A stretch of 64,000 nt of DNA, taken from positions 62,001 to 126,000 of the forward strand of contig BQMF02000488.1 in NCBI GenBank assembly GCA_027922465.2, written 5' to 3'. The notes beneath the pieces are model-generated. The model was not told the DNA's origin. It saw only the letters and a program-made list of their open reading frames with translations, and did not search any database. The stretch comes from Turritopsis dohrnii. Taxonomy: Eukaryota > Cnidaria > Hydrozoa > Anthoathecata > Oceaniidae. The position numbers and the translations under genes were made by a program. This document shows, one piece after another, positions 45,528 through 59,200 of this stretch (the stretch's first letter is position 1; the number at the start of each line of letters is the position of its first letter).

Positions 45528-46297
45528 ATAAAAGTGAAATGAAAGCTAATGAATAAAATAAAAGTTGCCTTTTGAACGCATTTTGCCACCAAATTTTTGC
45601 GAATGTACTTTCCCTTCCTAATTCGAACGCTGTTGAGTATAGTTGAGTGACGTAATGCTTATAAATATTGGTGTTCTAGTCTTGAAAATTGCTTTATGCC
45701 ACAATGTTAAAGGAGAATTAAGCTTAAAAATCAGGGCCGTCAAAAGTGAGGGGAAGAAATACAAAAACAAAAGTTCCTGTTTTCTGGATCTAAATTGAAA
45801 AATTTTTCACATCTTCAAGCATTTAATCTGAGCTTCCCCATCTTAAAAGTATCCAACAGTCCTGAAAATTAATTTTCATTGTTAAAATATTCACTCAATA
45901 AAGTCAAAAATGTCTTCTTTGTTTCTGTTTCTCGTATTCACAGAGGCAATTGATGAGATTTTGCCCAAGGAAACTTTTTCAAGAAGACTAAAGTTTGATA
46001 GCAGGAATTCGTATGAGTTCTTTTGATTTCTTGTGTGATTATACATCACTTCAAAATAGTTAACAAAGTTATGACAAGTGCTTCCAGACAGACAATCTGG
46101 CTGCAATCCTTGCCAGATTTTTAATTTTGAGTGTTTTCTTTATAGAATTGCTTCCTAATATTAGTTCATTTTGCTCTGCTCATAGTGAGTCATAGTGTCA
46201 GGACCAAGAAGTTATGGGTTGAGTTGGTATGTGGCAAGTATATATTGTGTGAGATGAGATTAGAGCAAATTATAAACTACTTGATGCTTTCTTTAAA

Positions 46298-46809
46298 GGG
46301 ATCCTGTGAGACAAATGACAATTTGATAAGTAATAGTGCTCAAAATGTTGATTAACAAGTCTTTTAACAAGTCTTTTAACAAGTCTTTTAATAAGTCTTT
46401 ACAGTTTTTGAAAATTTCCTTTCCTTTTGCTAAAATTTCAATTTAAAAAAATCAAATTATGCAATGCATAATTATGATGTAATAAGAGAGTAATATGTTG
46501 ATGTGTGTAACTTTTGAAATAATAAATATTCTTAGTTCATAATTCATCATATCATTTCACTTAGAATACCTAATCCATTTGATAAAGAACAAAGATGTAA
46601 TATTCATTATATATATCAGTAATAGGAATGAGAAATTTTAACAAATCACTGAATACATCATAATTACGCATTGCGTAAATCAAATCTAAGATCTTGAGAT
46701 TGAAATATCTCGAAAACAACAAAAAATTATAAGAAACTGTAAAAAGACTTGTTAATCAACTTTTAGAGCTCTATTATGCCCCAAAATATAATTTTTCACC
46801 ACAGGGTCC
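46298..46809. mobile_element. Long-armed foldback MITE
   Basis: Left arm GGGATCCTGTG...TTGATTAACAAGTCTTTT (46298-46370) is mirrored by AAAAAGACTTGTTAATCAA...CACAGGGTCC (46741-46809), and the inner parts also pair (TGCAATGCATAATTATGATG near 46461; CATCATAATTACGCATTGCG near 46657). The left arm holds four tandem copies of a 12-bp AAGTCTTTTAAC unit. About 512 bp, non-coding. Confidence 0.7.
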
Positions 46810-47148
46810 AAGTAGATACAAAATGTTCAGTAAGAGACAGTGACTGGTTTAAATATCCAAGATATTTATAGGAGGTTGCCATGGTGATTTTGTTTGGAAA
46901 AAATTCCTAGAATAATATCTTGGGAACATTTTTTGAAAATTCAAATAATGAGTTCTGTTTTGAATAGTATATTATACAAGAAAAAACATGTTTTTGAGTT
47001 AAAATGCTATTTATTTACCCTGAACGAACTTATAATCCTTTCACTTTTCAAAGTAATGAAAATGAAAAATGAAAATCATCCTCTTAAATGGAGGTGTCTT
47101 TATATTATGTTTTTTTAATGTATTTTTATAGATTTTATAAAATAAACT

Positions 47149-50100
47149 ATGTATGAGAAAATAGTAATAATCTTTTTCGCATACAATTGGATCACTGCTT
47201 CAGGGATTGGCAATGATAGCTTATGTCCAACAGTTGCATCACCAAAATTTGAAACTTTACCTGTTTCACCAGCTGTTGTATACGCTGATATAGGAGATAT
47301 TTTTACTATTCAGTTTTCATGGCGAAATCCGTTGAACGTTTTTGGAAATAACATTAGTATTCATGTTGAAATACCTTATCACTTTAAAATACTTCAAAAC
47401 ATCTGTGCACCAGAGATGCTTCCACTTAATACCGTTTCCAATGATTTAAAACTCTGCGGAAAAGTCAATGGCATTCTTAACTGTTCAGTTGTTGTGTTGT
47501 TGAAAGACTCCATTGTTCCTGGATTTACTTACGAGATCATTAGTAATGTGTTATACAAAAATACTTCAGACATCTCCTGTTCAATTGCTTCTAATAAAAC
47601 TCTCATAAAGAGTGTTCCTTACAAGATATTTGTCAATGCATCTCGAGATTTACAGATGTTGGTTGCAGGCGATGTTTTCTTGCTGAATGTATTTCTTGAG
47701 ATTCCAGAAGTAAATCAAAACCTATCGGTGTCAATAGAATATCAAACAAGAATTCAAAACCACCATTTAAGGTACTGGAAATTTGCATAGATATAATTAT
47801 TATAATGATAAATTAGCATTAATAAAATCATAAATGAAAATAAAAATCTTAAAGGAATAAAAAATAAATGTAGATTGACTGCAAAAAAAGTAAAAGAATT
47901 TTATTTACTATAATGTGTGTGATGTTTTTTTTCAAGTTGAACAGTCTAGAATTTTTAACGTGCCATTTTGCTACCTTCCCAGCCGGCACATTTGTTGAAA
48001 AAGATATGTGAAAGAGTGCATTTCTATAGAAATATACTCAAAATTTTTTATAAAAATGCTCTTCCTGGCAGTGACTTTTTGATGTTTTTGCCCATTGAGT
48101 TTGAAAATAGAAAAACCTTATTTAGTGTATTCCTGAAATAATTAATCTTATTTTTTTTCAGCTCAACGAAGGGAACTGTTGAATTTCCAAGCACTCAAAT
48201 AAATGTATTGATGTCAACAAGCACTTTTCAAGTCACAGGCATCGAAAGTGTGAATAAAATTTTCTTTACCTTTAACAACTATGCTTCAAATAATTACAGT
48301 AACAAGACTTCGATAACTTCCATCTATTTTGTGTTGCCCTTGCAAATAAGTAACACTTCTATTGGTGAAAATGGTTTTTTAACTGTTGCTGCTGGAATTT
48401 CAAATGTGTCTAAACAAGTACAAATTCGAAGTCCCTTTGATAAACCAGAACTTGCTCTGCAAAGACACGTCCGTGTATGTATAAATTGCTATTCTTTATC
48501 ATGTTAAATTATATGAAATCGTTTTTCTCACTAATAAGCCAAGGACTCCTTACAAATATCAATGTGTATAAGAGAGCACAAAAATGCAATTTTGCTCATA
48601 CCATTCTTTTCTAACTGAATTTATTAAGAGCCATTTTCTGAGATATTCATGCAAAGTCTGGAAGTGATATCCTTAGATTGTGTTTGTTTTCAGATGTTTT
48701 GTACAAAACAATGTAAACAGGCACCTGTCAAATTTTTTTTTTAGAAATTCCTATCTGTTCCCTAGAAATAGGGTCCATAATATTGGCATTTTTAGGGCTA
48801 AATTTGTAACATTGAATGAAACTGCTGTAAGGATAAACTGTAGGATTTGCTGTTTTTATGATGATATAGGCTTGTCATCACTTGCAAATAGTTTTCTATG
48901 GTTTATTTGAAAGTCATTTGAGCCTACTTTCATTTCATAGAAAAAGATCTGTGTGAAAGTAAGGGCCTGGGGCTGAGTAGCTGTTCAAAAACAATTTTTG
49001 CTCAAAAAGTGCTTTAGAAAATAGCCCATAGTGGCAGCAGCCTTAGGTCTGACAGAATGCGAGACAGTATTTCACTTCCAGACTTTGCCTGAATTTCTCA
49101 GAAAATGGCTCTTAAATTCCATTCAACAAGTGTAAGGAATGTTTTGTTTTGAATCTTCATGTATCCATATTTTTGTATATATCAGAAAATTCTTGCTTTC
49201 ATCTTGTCGATTGTATACATTCTATATTAGTCTTCCACAGTAGGTGTTTCAAAAAAAATGTATGTTATCTGCCAGAGTCTTTGACAAAAAATAGCATAAA
49301 CACAATATTTTTTTGCCAATGATATTTTGGGACAGTTGCAATTATTAATGCTTAGTCTACTAGAAATAAGTGAGCGTTCACTTTGATTTTTTTGTTAAGG
49401 TGGTAGGTGATGTTCATGAAGAAATCGAGTTTCAAGCTATCATCCAACATGTTCCTGGATCACGTTATGATGCTTTTAATATTAGACTTCAAGACTATTT
49501 TGATGGAATGTTGCTATGGAAAATTTATAGTTCTCCTCAAAGTCTGGTCAAGTATAACAGCACTTTTGCTAATGGTCGGAGATATATTCATGGATATATT
49601 GAGAAATTAAGTGGTATGTTACCTTTCCATTATTTTGTTATCTTTTAATGCATGATTTAATTTAGTGTTTATTCTTTATAGTTGGAGTTTCTGCTACATT
49701 GGTTTATGTGGCAAGATTTGATAGAAGTTCCAAAGTAAGTAATTTCGAACTGGAAACCTTGCACTAATAATATTTTTCATAAGTACCTTATCAGTAAAAA
49801 AAAAGTCGGCAAAAATGTACAACAAAAATTTAGTCACTTTTTGCTGACTAAATTTTCGAGTTTAGTCACTTTTTGCCGACCAAATCAAGACAAAAAATGA
49901 CGAAGAAAGTTTGGATAAAATGAAAGTATCTTTTGTTATTGTTCAGTTTGTGTTTGTCCTGGCTGCACTTGTTCTTCCTAATACAATTTGATTTCAATTA
50001 CATTTTCGTACTACCGCAAAAGGCACCTGATAAGAATTGGCAACACAGAGGAGAAAAATCGGCAAAAAGTAGTTTGGCAAGTAGTTTTTGGAAAAAAAAA

Positions 50101-52916
50101 AAAATCGGCAAAAAAGTTAAGTCAGTAAAAAAAAAAGTCTGCAAAAATTTTAGTTGGCAAAAAATATTAGTCACATAGCCAAAATTTAGTCACTTTTTGC
50201 CGACTTTTTCTTTACCGATAAGGTACAATAACATATTGTATAAACTCTTCCTTGTATAAGAAGATGTTAGGGTGGACTATATAATAAGTATTACACTTGA
50301 CATGAATTACTTGATGTATTATAATGAATCAGTTAATTTAAAAAAAAAAAAGAACAGACTTGTGAAGAAGGAGTTTTCTTTTTTGCTTTTTAATACGTAT
50401 TTCCTGATCACAGTTGACTTGGACAGTCTAAACATTATTATGTACCATTGTTAAGTTCAACCTGTCTCTTGTATAGGTTGAAACTAGCAACTCAGTTGCA
50501 TCTTTGATTTGGTCAAGTGGACAAGTAAGTAATTTTGTGGTTACCTGAAGTCTTATGAGGATGAAATGTTGCCCGTAATCATGCTCACCATTCTGATTCA
50601 ATGTTTATGAAAAGAATCTATTACTATTCAGACAGGTGACTGTGTCTATAACCTCCTAAAATTCCGAACCTAATTATTAGTTTTGAGTTACCTTGAAATG
50701 TTCTTATGGTCTTAGATGGAAAAGCTAATACTTTTCAGCATCAGAAACGTTAAAAATTGTAAATTATGAAAAACGGAAGATTATGAAGGGATTATCAGAA
50801 AATATTTTCCTCAGGATGTTTTCTGCCATCTCACAGCCTTGAAGGGCCCATCTTTTTTATGACAACTTCCAAACACTGTATCCAATTGATGTTTTTTCCT
50901 ATTAGAAGATTTGAACCCAACCCTTCAAATTGCTATTTTTGTGTGCTACTAAATTTTTGATTTTGTATACATTGTCTTGGGTATGTATTGGGTTATTTCC
51001 TTTTTGACTGTTTAGATGAACAGCTCTTTGCATGGTCCTATCTATTCTCAACCACAGTGTCTCAAGAGAAATTTGAAGCGGCAAGACATAGTATGCGTAT
51101 ATTTTAGTTGAAAGCTCAGCATTTGCATTGTCTGATAATAATTAGACAAATTATAAACTCATTCAACCAGAGAAATAAAAGATAATTGTCTTTTATCAAA
51201 CTGACAATGTTAGAATACAAATCCATAAAATTTTTCTACAATTCACGTTCAATTTTAAGTTGTTTACTTAATTAAAAGAAACTGTATTATTGATGTTTCA
51301 AAATCGAACCAAACATTTTTGCTTTGTACTATCCTATTTTTGAAGAATTTTGATTATTTCCATGATTTCGATTTGGGATCCTCGAATTGCCTCCTTCTTT
51401 TATTTGAATTTTTGTTATAAATATACATCTCAAAAGAGTGCCTCTGATGCAGTTGAAGAAAGATTAGAATGGAAGAAGGCACTTGTGTACCTTAAGGGAA
51501 GAAATTTTCGCGGGAAGAAATATTCGCGGAATTTAATTTCGCGGTTGAAATGGTAAAAATGGCCGATTTTCGCGGAATTTAATTTCGCGATTGACCAATT
51601 TTAACATGTTTCGCGGAATTAAAGTTTGCGGTTTTCGATTTTCAAACAAATACTTAACAGAAAAACGCCTCCTTTTTTGCGTTGTGAATCGTTTTTTCTT
51701 TTATTATTTAACATATAAAACTAAAATCGAATTTTCTCGGAATTTAATTTCGCGATTGAGCAATTTTGGCGTGTTTCGCGGAATTTAATTTCGCGGTTAG
51801 GGGCAAAAATCGCGAAATTAAATCCCGCGAAAATTTCTTCCGCGAAAATTTCTTCCCGCGAAAATTTCTTCCCTTAAGGTATTTCCAATTATTTATACTT
51901 TTCTTTCCTTATAAGCAGTTTCGTAATTAGGTGTTACAAAAAGTTATATGACATTATGAATGTCAGTGTATAAGTTTGGTATCATCATCGAATATTGTCG
52001 GAATGATAAAATCTCTCTGTCAATATTTCAGATCAATTATAATTATGGCTACATCTTACTTGGGATTGTATGTGGAATAATTCTTGGTGTTATTATTGCA
52101 GTATTGTTGTTGCTATGTACAAGGATGAATCCAACAACAAAGAAAGTATGCAATTTGCTTGTGTCTAATTTTTTAAGTTTCTTTGATCATGATAAAAAAT
52201 ATTTTTTTCTATTTCTGTTGTTTAGTATATCTTTCATACAGATGATGTCACAAATTACAGTGATGTTGAGAAAAACTCACCAAGGATTAAATCTCCTCCA
52301 CCTTATGAGGATCTGGACAGAAGTGATGGTGATGACGGAGAAGCAGAAAAGCACCATGGTGAAGGGTTTTTAAGTTGGATAGCTAACAGCATGAGAAGGT
52401 GTGTACACAAATTACTTTAGATAAACTTAATACGGCTGTTCAGGAGTGGATAAGAATAAGCATAACAATATATAGCAATCAGTCACATGCTTATTGTTAT
52501 GCTTATTTTTATTGATAGGTTGAAATCAAACCTATGATAGGTCTAAAGCAATGAAACTAATATATGGTATTCATACAAATCAAATTGATTGACATCACCG
52601 TATCAGAAAACTCACAGTAGTTCCCTGAAATAGAAATAATGAGCAGAAGCAACATTGCATTTTGGGATTACCCTCAAAATCCCATTTGTTGAGTGAAAGC
52701 TTGTTTTAAGATGTTATGTTAGTTGTAATCATGTTGAACTGAAAATTTAAATGGTGGATTGTCAAAAAGACGTCAATATACCAGTTTTTCAAATCTTTTA
52801 GGAAACCTACAGATGAAGTTAATGTCGATAAAAATGAGAGTTATAAAGATGAATTTTGGAGAACAGACTTAATAAATGGTGATATCGATTCAATGACCAA
52901 TCGTATAAACAAGTAA
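47149..52916 (+). CDS. Type I membrane protein, EVC2/limbin-like N-terminal half
   Basis: Signal peptide (IVIIFFAYNWITASGIG), extracellular region, one membrane span, acidic cytosolic tail. Exons: 47149-47771, 48162-48474, 49400-49613, 49682-49734, 50477-50524, probably 51016-51090 and 51437-51496, then 52032-52145, 52226-52398, 52802-52916. The outer region has DUF11-like beta-domain patterns (DIFTIQFSWRNPLNVFGNNI; VVGDVHEEIEFQAIIQHVPG; ATLVYVARF then NSVASLIWSS) and many N-glycosylation sites. The span is YILLGIVCGIILGVIIAVLL. The tail has SPPPYEDL, a PPxY motif. The frame ends TAA at 52914, but AA|GTAATT at 52912 is a good donor and joins in phase to the exon at 53250, so this is likely one gene with the next entry. 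Limbin has the same order (VGDAF.VSYAATL, membrane span, coiled coils); that match is by eye. Confidence 0.6.
49783..50226. mobile_element. TA-flanked MITE with GTCGGCAAAAA repeats
   Basis: TACCTTATCAGTAAAAAAAAAG at the left and the inverse of CTTTTTCTTTACCGATAAGGTA at the right. Internal GTCGGCAAAAAGTGACTAAA motifs occur in both orientations. Sits in an intron of the EVC2-like gene. Confidence 0.7.
51496..51873. mobile_element. TTAA MITE (Kolobok-like) on an exon/intron boundary
   Basis: GGGAAGAAATTTTCGCGGG at the left end is inverted at the right (CCCGCGAAAATTTCTTCCC), TTAA flanks both sides (51492-51495, 51874-51877), and CGCGGAATTTAATTTCGCG units recur inside. 378 bp. Removing the element and one TTAA leaves ...TACCTTAAG|GTATTT, an ordinary exon end plus donor. 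Confidence 0.75.
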
Positions 52917-53249
52917 TTATTTTTCAAGTTTTTCTATTTATCCATGAAATGTTTTGTTCGTATTTCTATTAATGCGTGTAGACTGTATTTTAGCTCCTTC
53001 TTTTGTTACACATCCAGTCTCCACATTCTGATCACATGTGTTAAGAAAAAAATGATAAAAAAAATCGAAAAAAAATGATATAACTTTCATATCCATGATT
53101 CATTGAATAAACAAACCTCACTTCTTCATGTTTGAACTTGGGCACCGAGATTTCAACACTCATTAGTGTATTGCCTTATGGTTTTTTGTTCTGTATTATC
53201 CTCTGGCATCAGTACATTGTTGTAAACTGTACCCTACTTTCTTGTTAAG

Positions 53250-56200
53250 AATGGATGAGCAAAACTGTGTAACTCTGTTGAAGTTTTCATTGTCGATGTT
53301 TGCGTATGCATGGAAAATTTCCACCAAGCCAATTATAGAGAAACTCTATTCCGATGGTCTTATAACAACCGAAACCAAACAAAAGGTAGTTCATGTTTCT
53401 AGTTGTAGGTTATATTATCATTGGAATGTAAAATTTATCTGGGTGTTTTATAGGTTGCCAATGATTTAATTGTGATTCTCGATCCAAACTTTCCAAAGAA
53501 TGATGAGAATGATCTTTCTGAGTTTCTGGTAAGTTCATTCCAACTGTTATTATTTTTTACTGTCATCAAGATTGATAATACTCATAATATTTGAAACAAC
53601 AACAAGCTGTTGATAGATTTTACATACTTTGTTCCATAGAGTAATTCATCAGACTCCATCCTTAAGATGTACAGTGAATCTTTTAAAGTGTACAATGAGT
53701 TATTGTCAAGTCTGAAAGCAAACTTAAGTCATCAGCCATTCAATCGCTCGGGTATAAAGGATCCAGAAATTTCAAAGCAGCAGGAGAAAGAGCAAGAAGC
53801 TCATGATCAGAAAATGGATGAATGCCGGAAAATGTTTGAAGAGAATTTTACAAGCATTTTCATGAAATGGCTTGAATGCTGTCATTATATAACAGGTGTT
53901 GCTCTTGAAGAAAAATTAACTGACATTGCTTATGGTTTGTCATTGGTAAGTAAAAACACATTGCCACTTGATTAAAGGTTAAGATAATAGTGCATTTCTT
54001 TTTCTGATCTGAAGAGACATATGTTACTTCCGAAACAATTAAACAATTAGTATCACATGTAAATTTCATTTCACAATATCTAATTTGTCCGTGTGTCAAA
54101 TTTCAGTGCATTGGTTAGAGGAAAAATGGGAAGGGTTAAAATTGGGTTGGCAATTCTGGGAAATTCAGCCACCTCTGAGTATATAGACAAGTGACTATTA
54201 AAAACCAAACTGTTTTCAGCCAAAGGTCTAGTGTTGTTCTTGATTTTCTTTTACATTGCTGTATAAATTGTTTTTTTGCACAAAGAATATCGTTTGCATT
54301 TCATTTATGTGTTCACTTTTTTAATATGAACAAAAGTGTTTTATAGTCAGGGAAAATAAGCCAATATTTAGCATAGGCAAAAATATAGCACGGCATCAAC
54401 TGTTGGTTGAACAGGCAGGAGAAAAAAATTACCACGTTCAATTAGTGAAGCAATACAAATGCAAAATTTTGTTTCCAACCTTATTACATTCTAACATAAC
54501 ACAATTTTTTTTTAGTTTTTCAACAAGAATGACTTTGTTATTTTAGGTATTCTATGAACAAACATATCATCTGGTATATGATTGGATTAAGAATAGTGTT
54601 ATTAAGAAAACGGATCTGCTGAAAAGGTAAATAGTTTTTTAACGGTTGCTTTATTTTTTACTTCTTCCATAACCTCACTGCTGTGTTTAGAAAAAGACTG
54701 CTCTCTCTGCAAATGGATTCAGAATTTCAAGAGTTGTTTATCCATGAGTTAGAACAAGTTGCTGATTATTTGGAACACGCCATTATTAAAGTTGTTAGCA
54801 AGAAAGAAAAATCTTTCCTACTCGAGCATTGGGAAGTAAAAAAGAAAATGGTCTGTGTTTTAATTTTTCAATTTTGACTGTTTTGGTCTGACTTTACCTG
54901 TCACTCTGTTTTAACTGTTTAGCATAACCACTACAACCGAGTTACAGCACAAGTACGAAAGACAGATGAAGAAGATGATAAACCTAATTCTAACAAAAGT
55001 ATAATTTTTTTATAGGGTTAACCTTTGTCATTGTTATCATTTATTTGTATATTTTCAAAAGATACAAATTTTTTAGCACCTGATGAAAAAGTTAATGAAG
55101 CCTTTGAATTGTGTTTTGAATATGCCGATGTTGCAAAAACTACTCTTTCGCATAGTAATGAAGTAAGTACGAGGTTTAATTATGATCTGAAGGAATTTAA
55201 AAATTGTAAATTTATCCTGATTGCACCGAAAGAGTTTTTTATGGTGTGTTTTGGTAAAATCGCAAATAAAAACTGTCTTGGTTAACCAATTGACGTTTTA
55301 GAATTTCTTAACTATCCATGAAAATCTCATTGCCTTACTGAACCAGACTTTGACAGTCTTCTTCACTCGCATGCAAGTCCATGCATCTGATATATATCGT
55401 ATGTATTTTCTGAATGACTTTATTATAAGATTTCTGAATTTATAATTATAGAATTCTCTTATTACTGAAGACGTTACTCCAAGTTATGATTCTAAATGCA
55501 AAATAGTTAAAATCCAAAAAAGTTGAAATCCAAATGAAAAATAATCTTCGTGCTGTTTTTTTGTCTAGGTTCAAAAATTGAAATTCCTGACTTAGCTACA
55601 GATACGGAGAGTTTACATGCTGACCCTATTGAAATGAGGCCTGCTTCAGAGTTGAATCAGTTGGACATCTTGATATCTGAACTCAAGGCAACATTACATG
55701 AGCTTATTTCCAAACTCTCCTATTTTGAAGTAGAAAAGAAAACTTATGTGAAGGTTTGTTTTCGAAGCATCCATTTATTTTTTCATCTTTACCATTTCTT
55801 TTCTTTAGTTATCGATCTTTCATTTTATTTTAGAAAGAAAGAACAGCTTTTCAGGAGTCCTTCGAGAATGCTGTCATGAAAAAGAAATCTGAAATTGATA
55901 ATGTCATCAAATCATCAAACATTTTATTAAAGTAGTGTTTTTTTTTTCTGTTGGACTGATTAAAGAATTGTTAACTTTTTCAGAAGCTAGTTGATGTAAT
56001 ATGAATTATCTAGATCCGTGTTGCAATCATTTGGACCTATTTCCTGGACAAATCTAGAAAAGTTAATTGAAGAGGCTCCAAAGTATTGTTTTGAAGCTGT
56101 ACTGAAAAGGTAGTTCAAACCTTATTTAAAAACAATTCATGAAAAGGAGTTTTAGTTTTATAGTCTACTTTAATGTGAGAATAATCATAATCTAATGATG

Positions 56201-59200
56201 TCATTTTTTTGTCATTTTTGTTCCTCCATCAGCTGTTTTTTATGCATCAGCACATCATCGACATCGGCGTTTGTTTCAGGTTGCTTCATGAAAGTGTTTA
56301 ACATCATGTTCGACTTTTTTTGAATATATTTGCAATCTTTCTTCTAGCAGATTTAGTTTTCCATAGAAATACAATTGGTTCTAATAAAAACAAGCATATC
56401 CATTTTGCTCTAACTAACCAGACAAAGGATGTGAAGGATATTTTGTTTTTACTGTCGATAAGGCTTTCTGATCTAACACTGCCTAAAAATGATACCAACA
56501 TATATGCAATACTTGTTATTTTCAAAATAGACAGGCTGCGATTAATTTGATTAACAGACACAATAGGCATGCTAGTGTTTTTATGTTTACGTAAATACTG
56601 ACGAAGTTTCCACAAATAAGTGAGCGCAACACCAATCGATACTTCTGCAAACCCCATTAATGTCAGCAAGTAAGTCCTTCTGGATGTATAAACTAGTAAT
56701 ATACAAAGAGCAGTAGCAATGAAAGCAGCTAGCAACCAAATGATCAAAATGGTTTTTAAAACATTCCTTTTGGTCATGGTTAAAGATGCAACTTCTGAAT
56801 TGGTTATCGATTTATGCTTTCGATAAGTTGAATACACAATCGAAAATATATTAACCAGCACTGTAGTATTAATCAGGAAATTGAAATCTAAATGATCTCT
56901 GCAGTTAAACCTGGTTATGCCATCTTTTGTATGATGTAGTTCACTTGCAAGAAATGATGACGAACCAATCAAATTAGCAATATAATTTGACAAGAACATC
57001 TGGTTGACCATGTACTTCATTAATATTTTGTCAGTTAAGGTAAAAATCAACGACAAGAAATTAGTGGTTATGCAGAAAGTAAACAATATTACCAAGATGA
57101 CAATTTGAAGATTTTTATATAAACTGTTTCCATGAAAGTACATGTGCTCACATACAGCATCCATATTTGTCAGTTCTGAGTTGTTTTTCATTTTGATTGA
57201 TGTCTTGCATCTGACAATTTCTTTTAATCCATTCTACAGAAAATTTCATGTCATTACGTGATGTTATTACATATTTTGAACTTGATGTCTTCTTTCAAAG
57301 CTTCTAAAACTCAAGAAACATTCTCCTGTTGACTTTAAAGTTAGCAGAAAGTACTGGTTTCAAAGAAAATACTCATCAGCTTTACAAATATTTCCAGAAT
57401 ATTATTTAAATTAAAAATCAATGGATTTGTTGATTTGTTTTTGAGTTTAATAAAAAACATTTTATTGCAACCATTTCATTAACCTTCTAGTGAAAACGAA
57501 CTACCAGATTAGTATGTGGGGGATGACTGCTCTGCGAGTGTTTTTACCTTACTTCCATAAATAAATAATGATTTGAAAAACAATTCTGGTACCTTCTATT
57601 TCAATTAGATCAACAGATTAATTTTTCCTTTAGCACATCAGGAGTGCTAACCCACCAGGCAAAATTGTACAGAACTTACTGTACGTTTCTATAGAAAATT
57701 TCACAAAATATACAATTCATTTCAATGATCTTTTTAGCAGTTTAGCTGATGAACATCCTTACATCCTAAGTAGATCATCCTAACAGTGTGAAATACTTTC
57801 CAACACATAAAACTAATTTGTTAACACAATACACTACGATACACTACACTTTTTACAATACAATACACGTTTTTTTATAAGAACCAGTAAAATCTGAACT
57901 GAGCCTGGCTGTTCTTATTTTTTGAGCCTTTTTCAGCCTGAATTGTTCTTATTTTGTTCTTAGCTTTAAGAACACAGTTTCAAATTTCAGCCTTATTTTG
58001 TTCTTATTTATGGAACTTCCAGTTAAATTAATATAAATCTTTTTAAAAAGTTTGCATGGTGAAAAAAAACAACAGACTTTTAAATTTGCCAGTGGGAGAA
58101 TTCACATCATAATTGTTCTTATTTTATAAGAAAATTCAGGCTTAAGCTGTTCTCAATTTTTGAAGCATTGATTTGAGCCTCAGGTTGTTCTTATTTTGTT
58201 CTTATTTTTTGGCCAAATCTGAGGCTCGTGTTCTTATAAAATTGTTCTTATAAAGTTATTCTTATAAAGTTATAAAATAAAAAGCGTGTGTCCTACAATA
58301 TATCTTTCCATTGATTATTTTTGATCTTGCACTTGTTTTTCCTTTTCTTAGTCATGAAATTGAATTGCATCCGTTATTTTTCACATTCACATCGAGTCTG
58401 GTTATTTTTCAAATTCACATTGAGTCTGTTATCCTTAAGTTCTAACAAAGCGAAAATGTTTTTCTTGGATTAGGTATGTTCAACTGGATGTTCTGCTTGA
58501 AGTCAACTTTAAAGAGCATTATCAACAAATCAAAGATCATGAGAAGGTCTGCGCTTATCTCTTTAATTTGTTAATTAAAACATGAGTGCTTTCAAAACAT
58601 AAGTAATTCATTGTTGTCTAGGACATGATGAGCAATTGGGACATCGGCCAGAAAGTCACTTTTTTATATGAAAGAAACAATATGGAAATCAAAGAGGTTT
58701 ATGCTACTTCGAAAGTGAGATATAGCAAGCTGTTTTTTTTTTTTGTAACTTGAAGAAGGCTTTTATTACATCAGCAATGTTTGTCTTAGGAGCACCTGGT
58801 ATCACCATATGACGGTAAGGGGAAAACTCAACACATCCAACAAATCATGAAGAATCATTTTTCGAACTTGTTGGTTCAGACTAGAGAGGTAAGTGGTTAT
58901 TGTATTGGTCTAGGCTAGAACTTGTTCCTCCAAAACGTTTTCAGGTCAAAGGGTTTATATCACATCGACCTTTACTTAGATGCAATTGCAAGAACAGATG
59001 GTGAATGTTACCAAGAGTTTTATTCATGAGGAGCTGTCGAGTCACCATGGAGACAGTAAAATACCCGATGAAATTTCAAGCATTTTCAGAAATTTCACCA
59101 AGGTATTGTCAATTTGTCTATGATTAAATTTAATTCCAACATTCAGAAAAAAATGTTCGATTTGTGAAAAGTTTGAATTAGGAATGCTATTAGGGAATTT

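Larger units (their letters stand above)
43467..47148. other. Intergenic, repeat-rich
   Basis: No host gene recognised. Contains partial and full copies of an interspersed repeat (43668-43753; 45361-45525 inverted), a SINE (44030-44335), a low-complexity run with repeated TATTATTTTG (44528-44625), GCGCTAGCGCT motifs (45053, 45216) and a foldback element (46298-46809). Confidence 0.55.
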
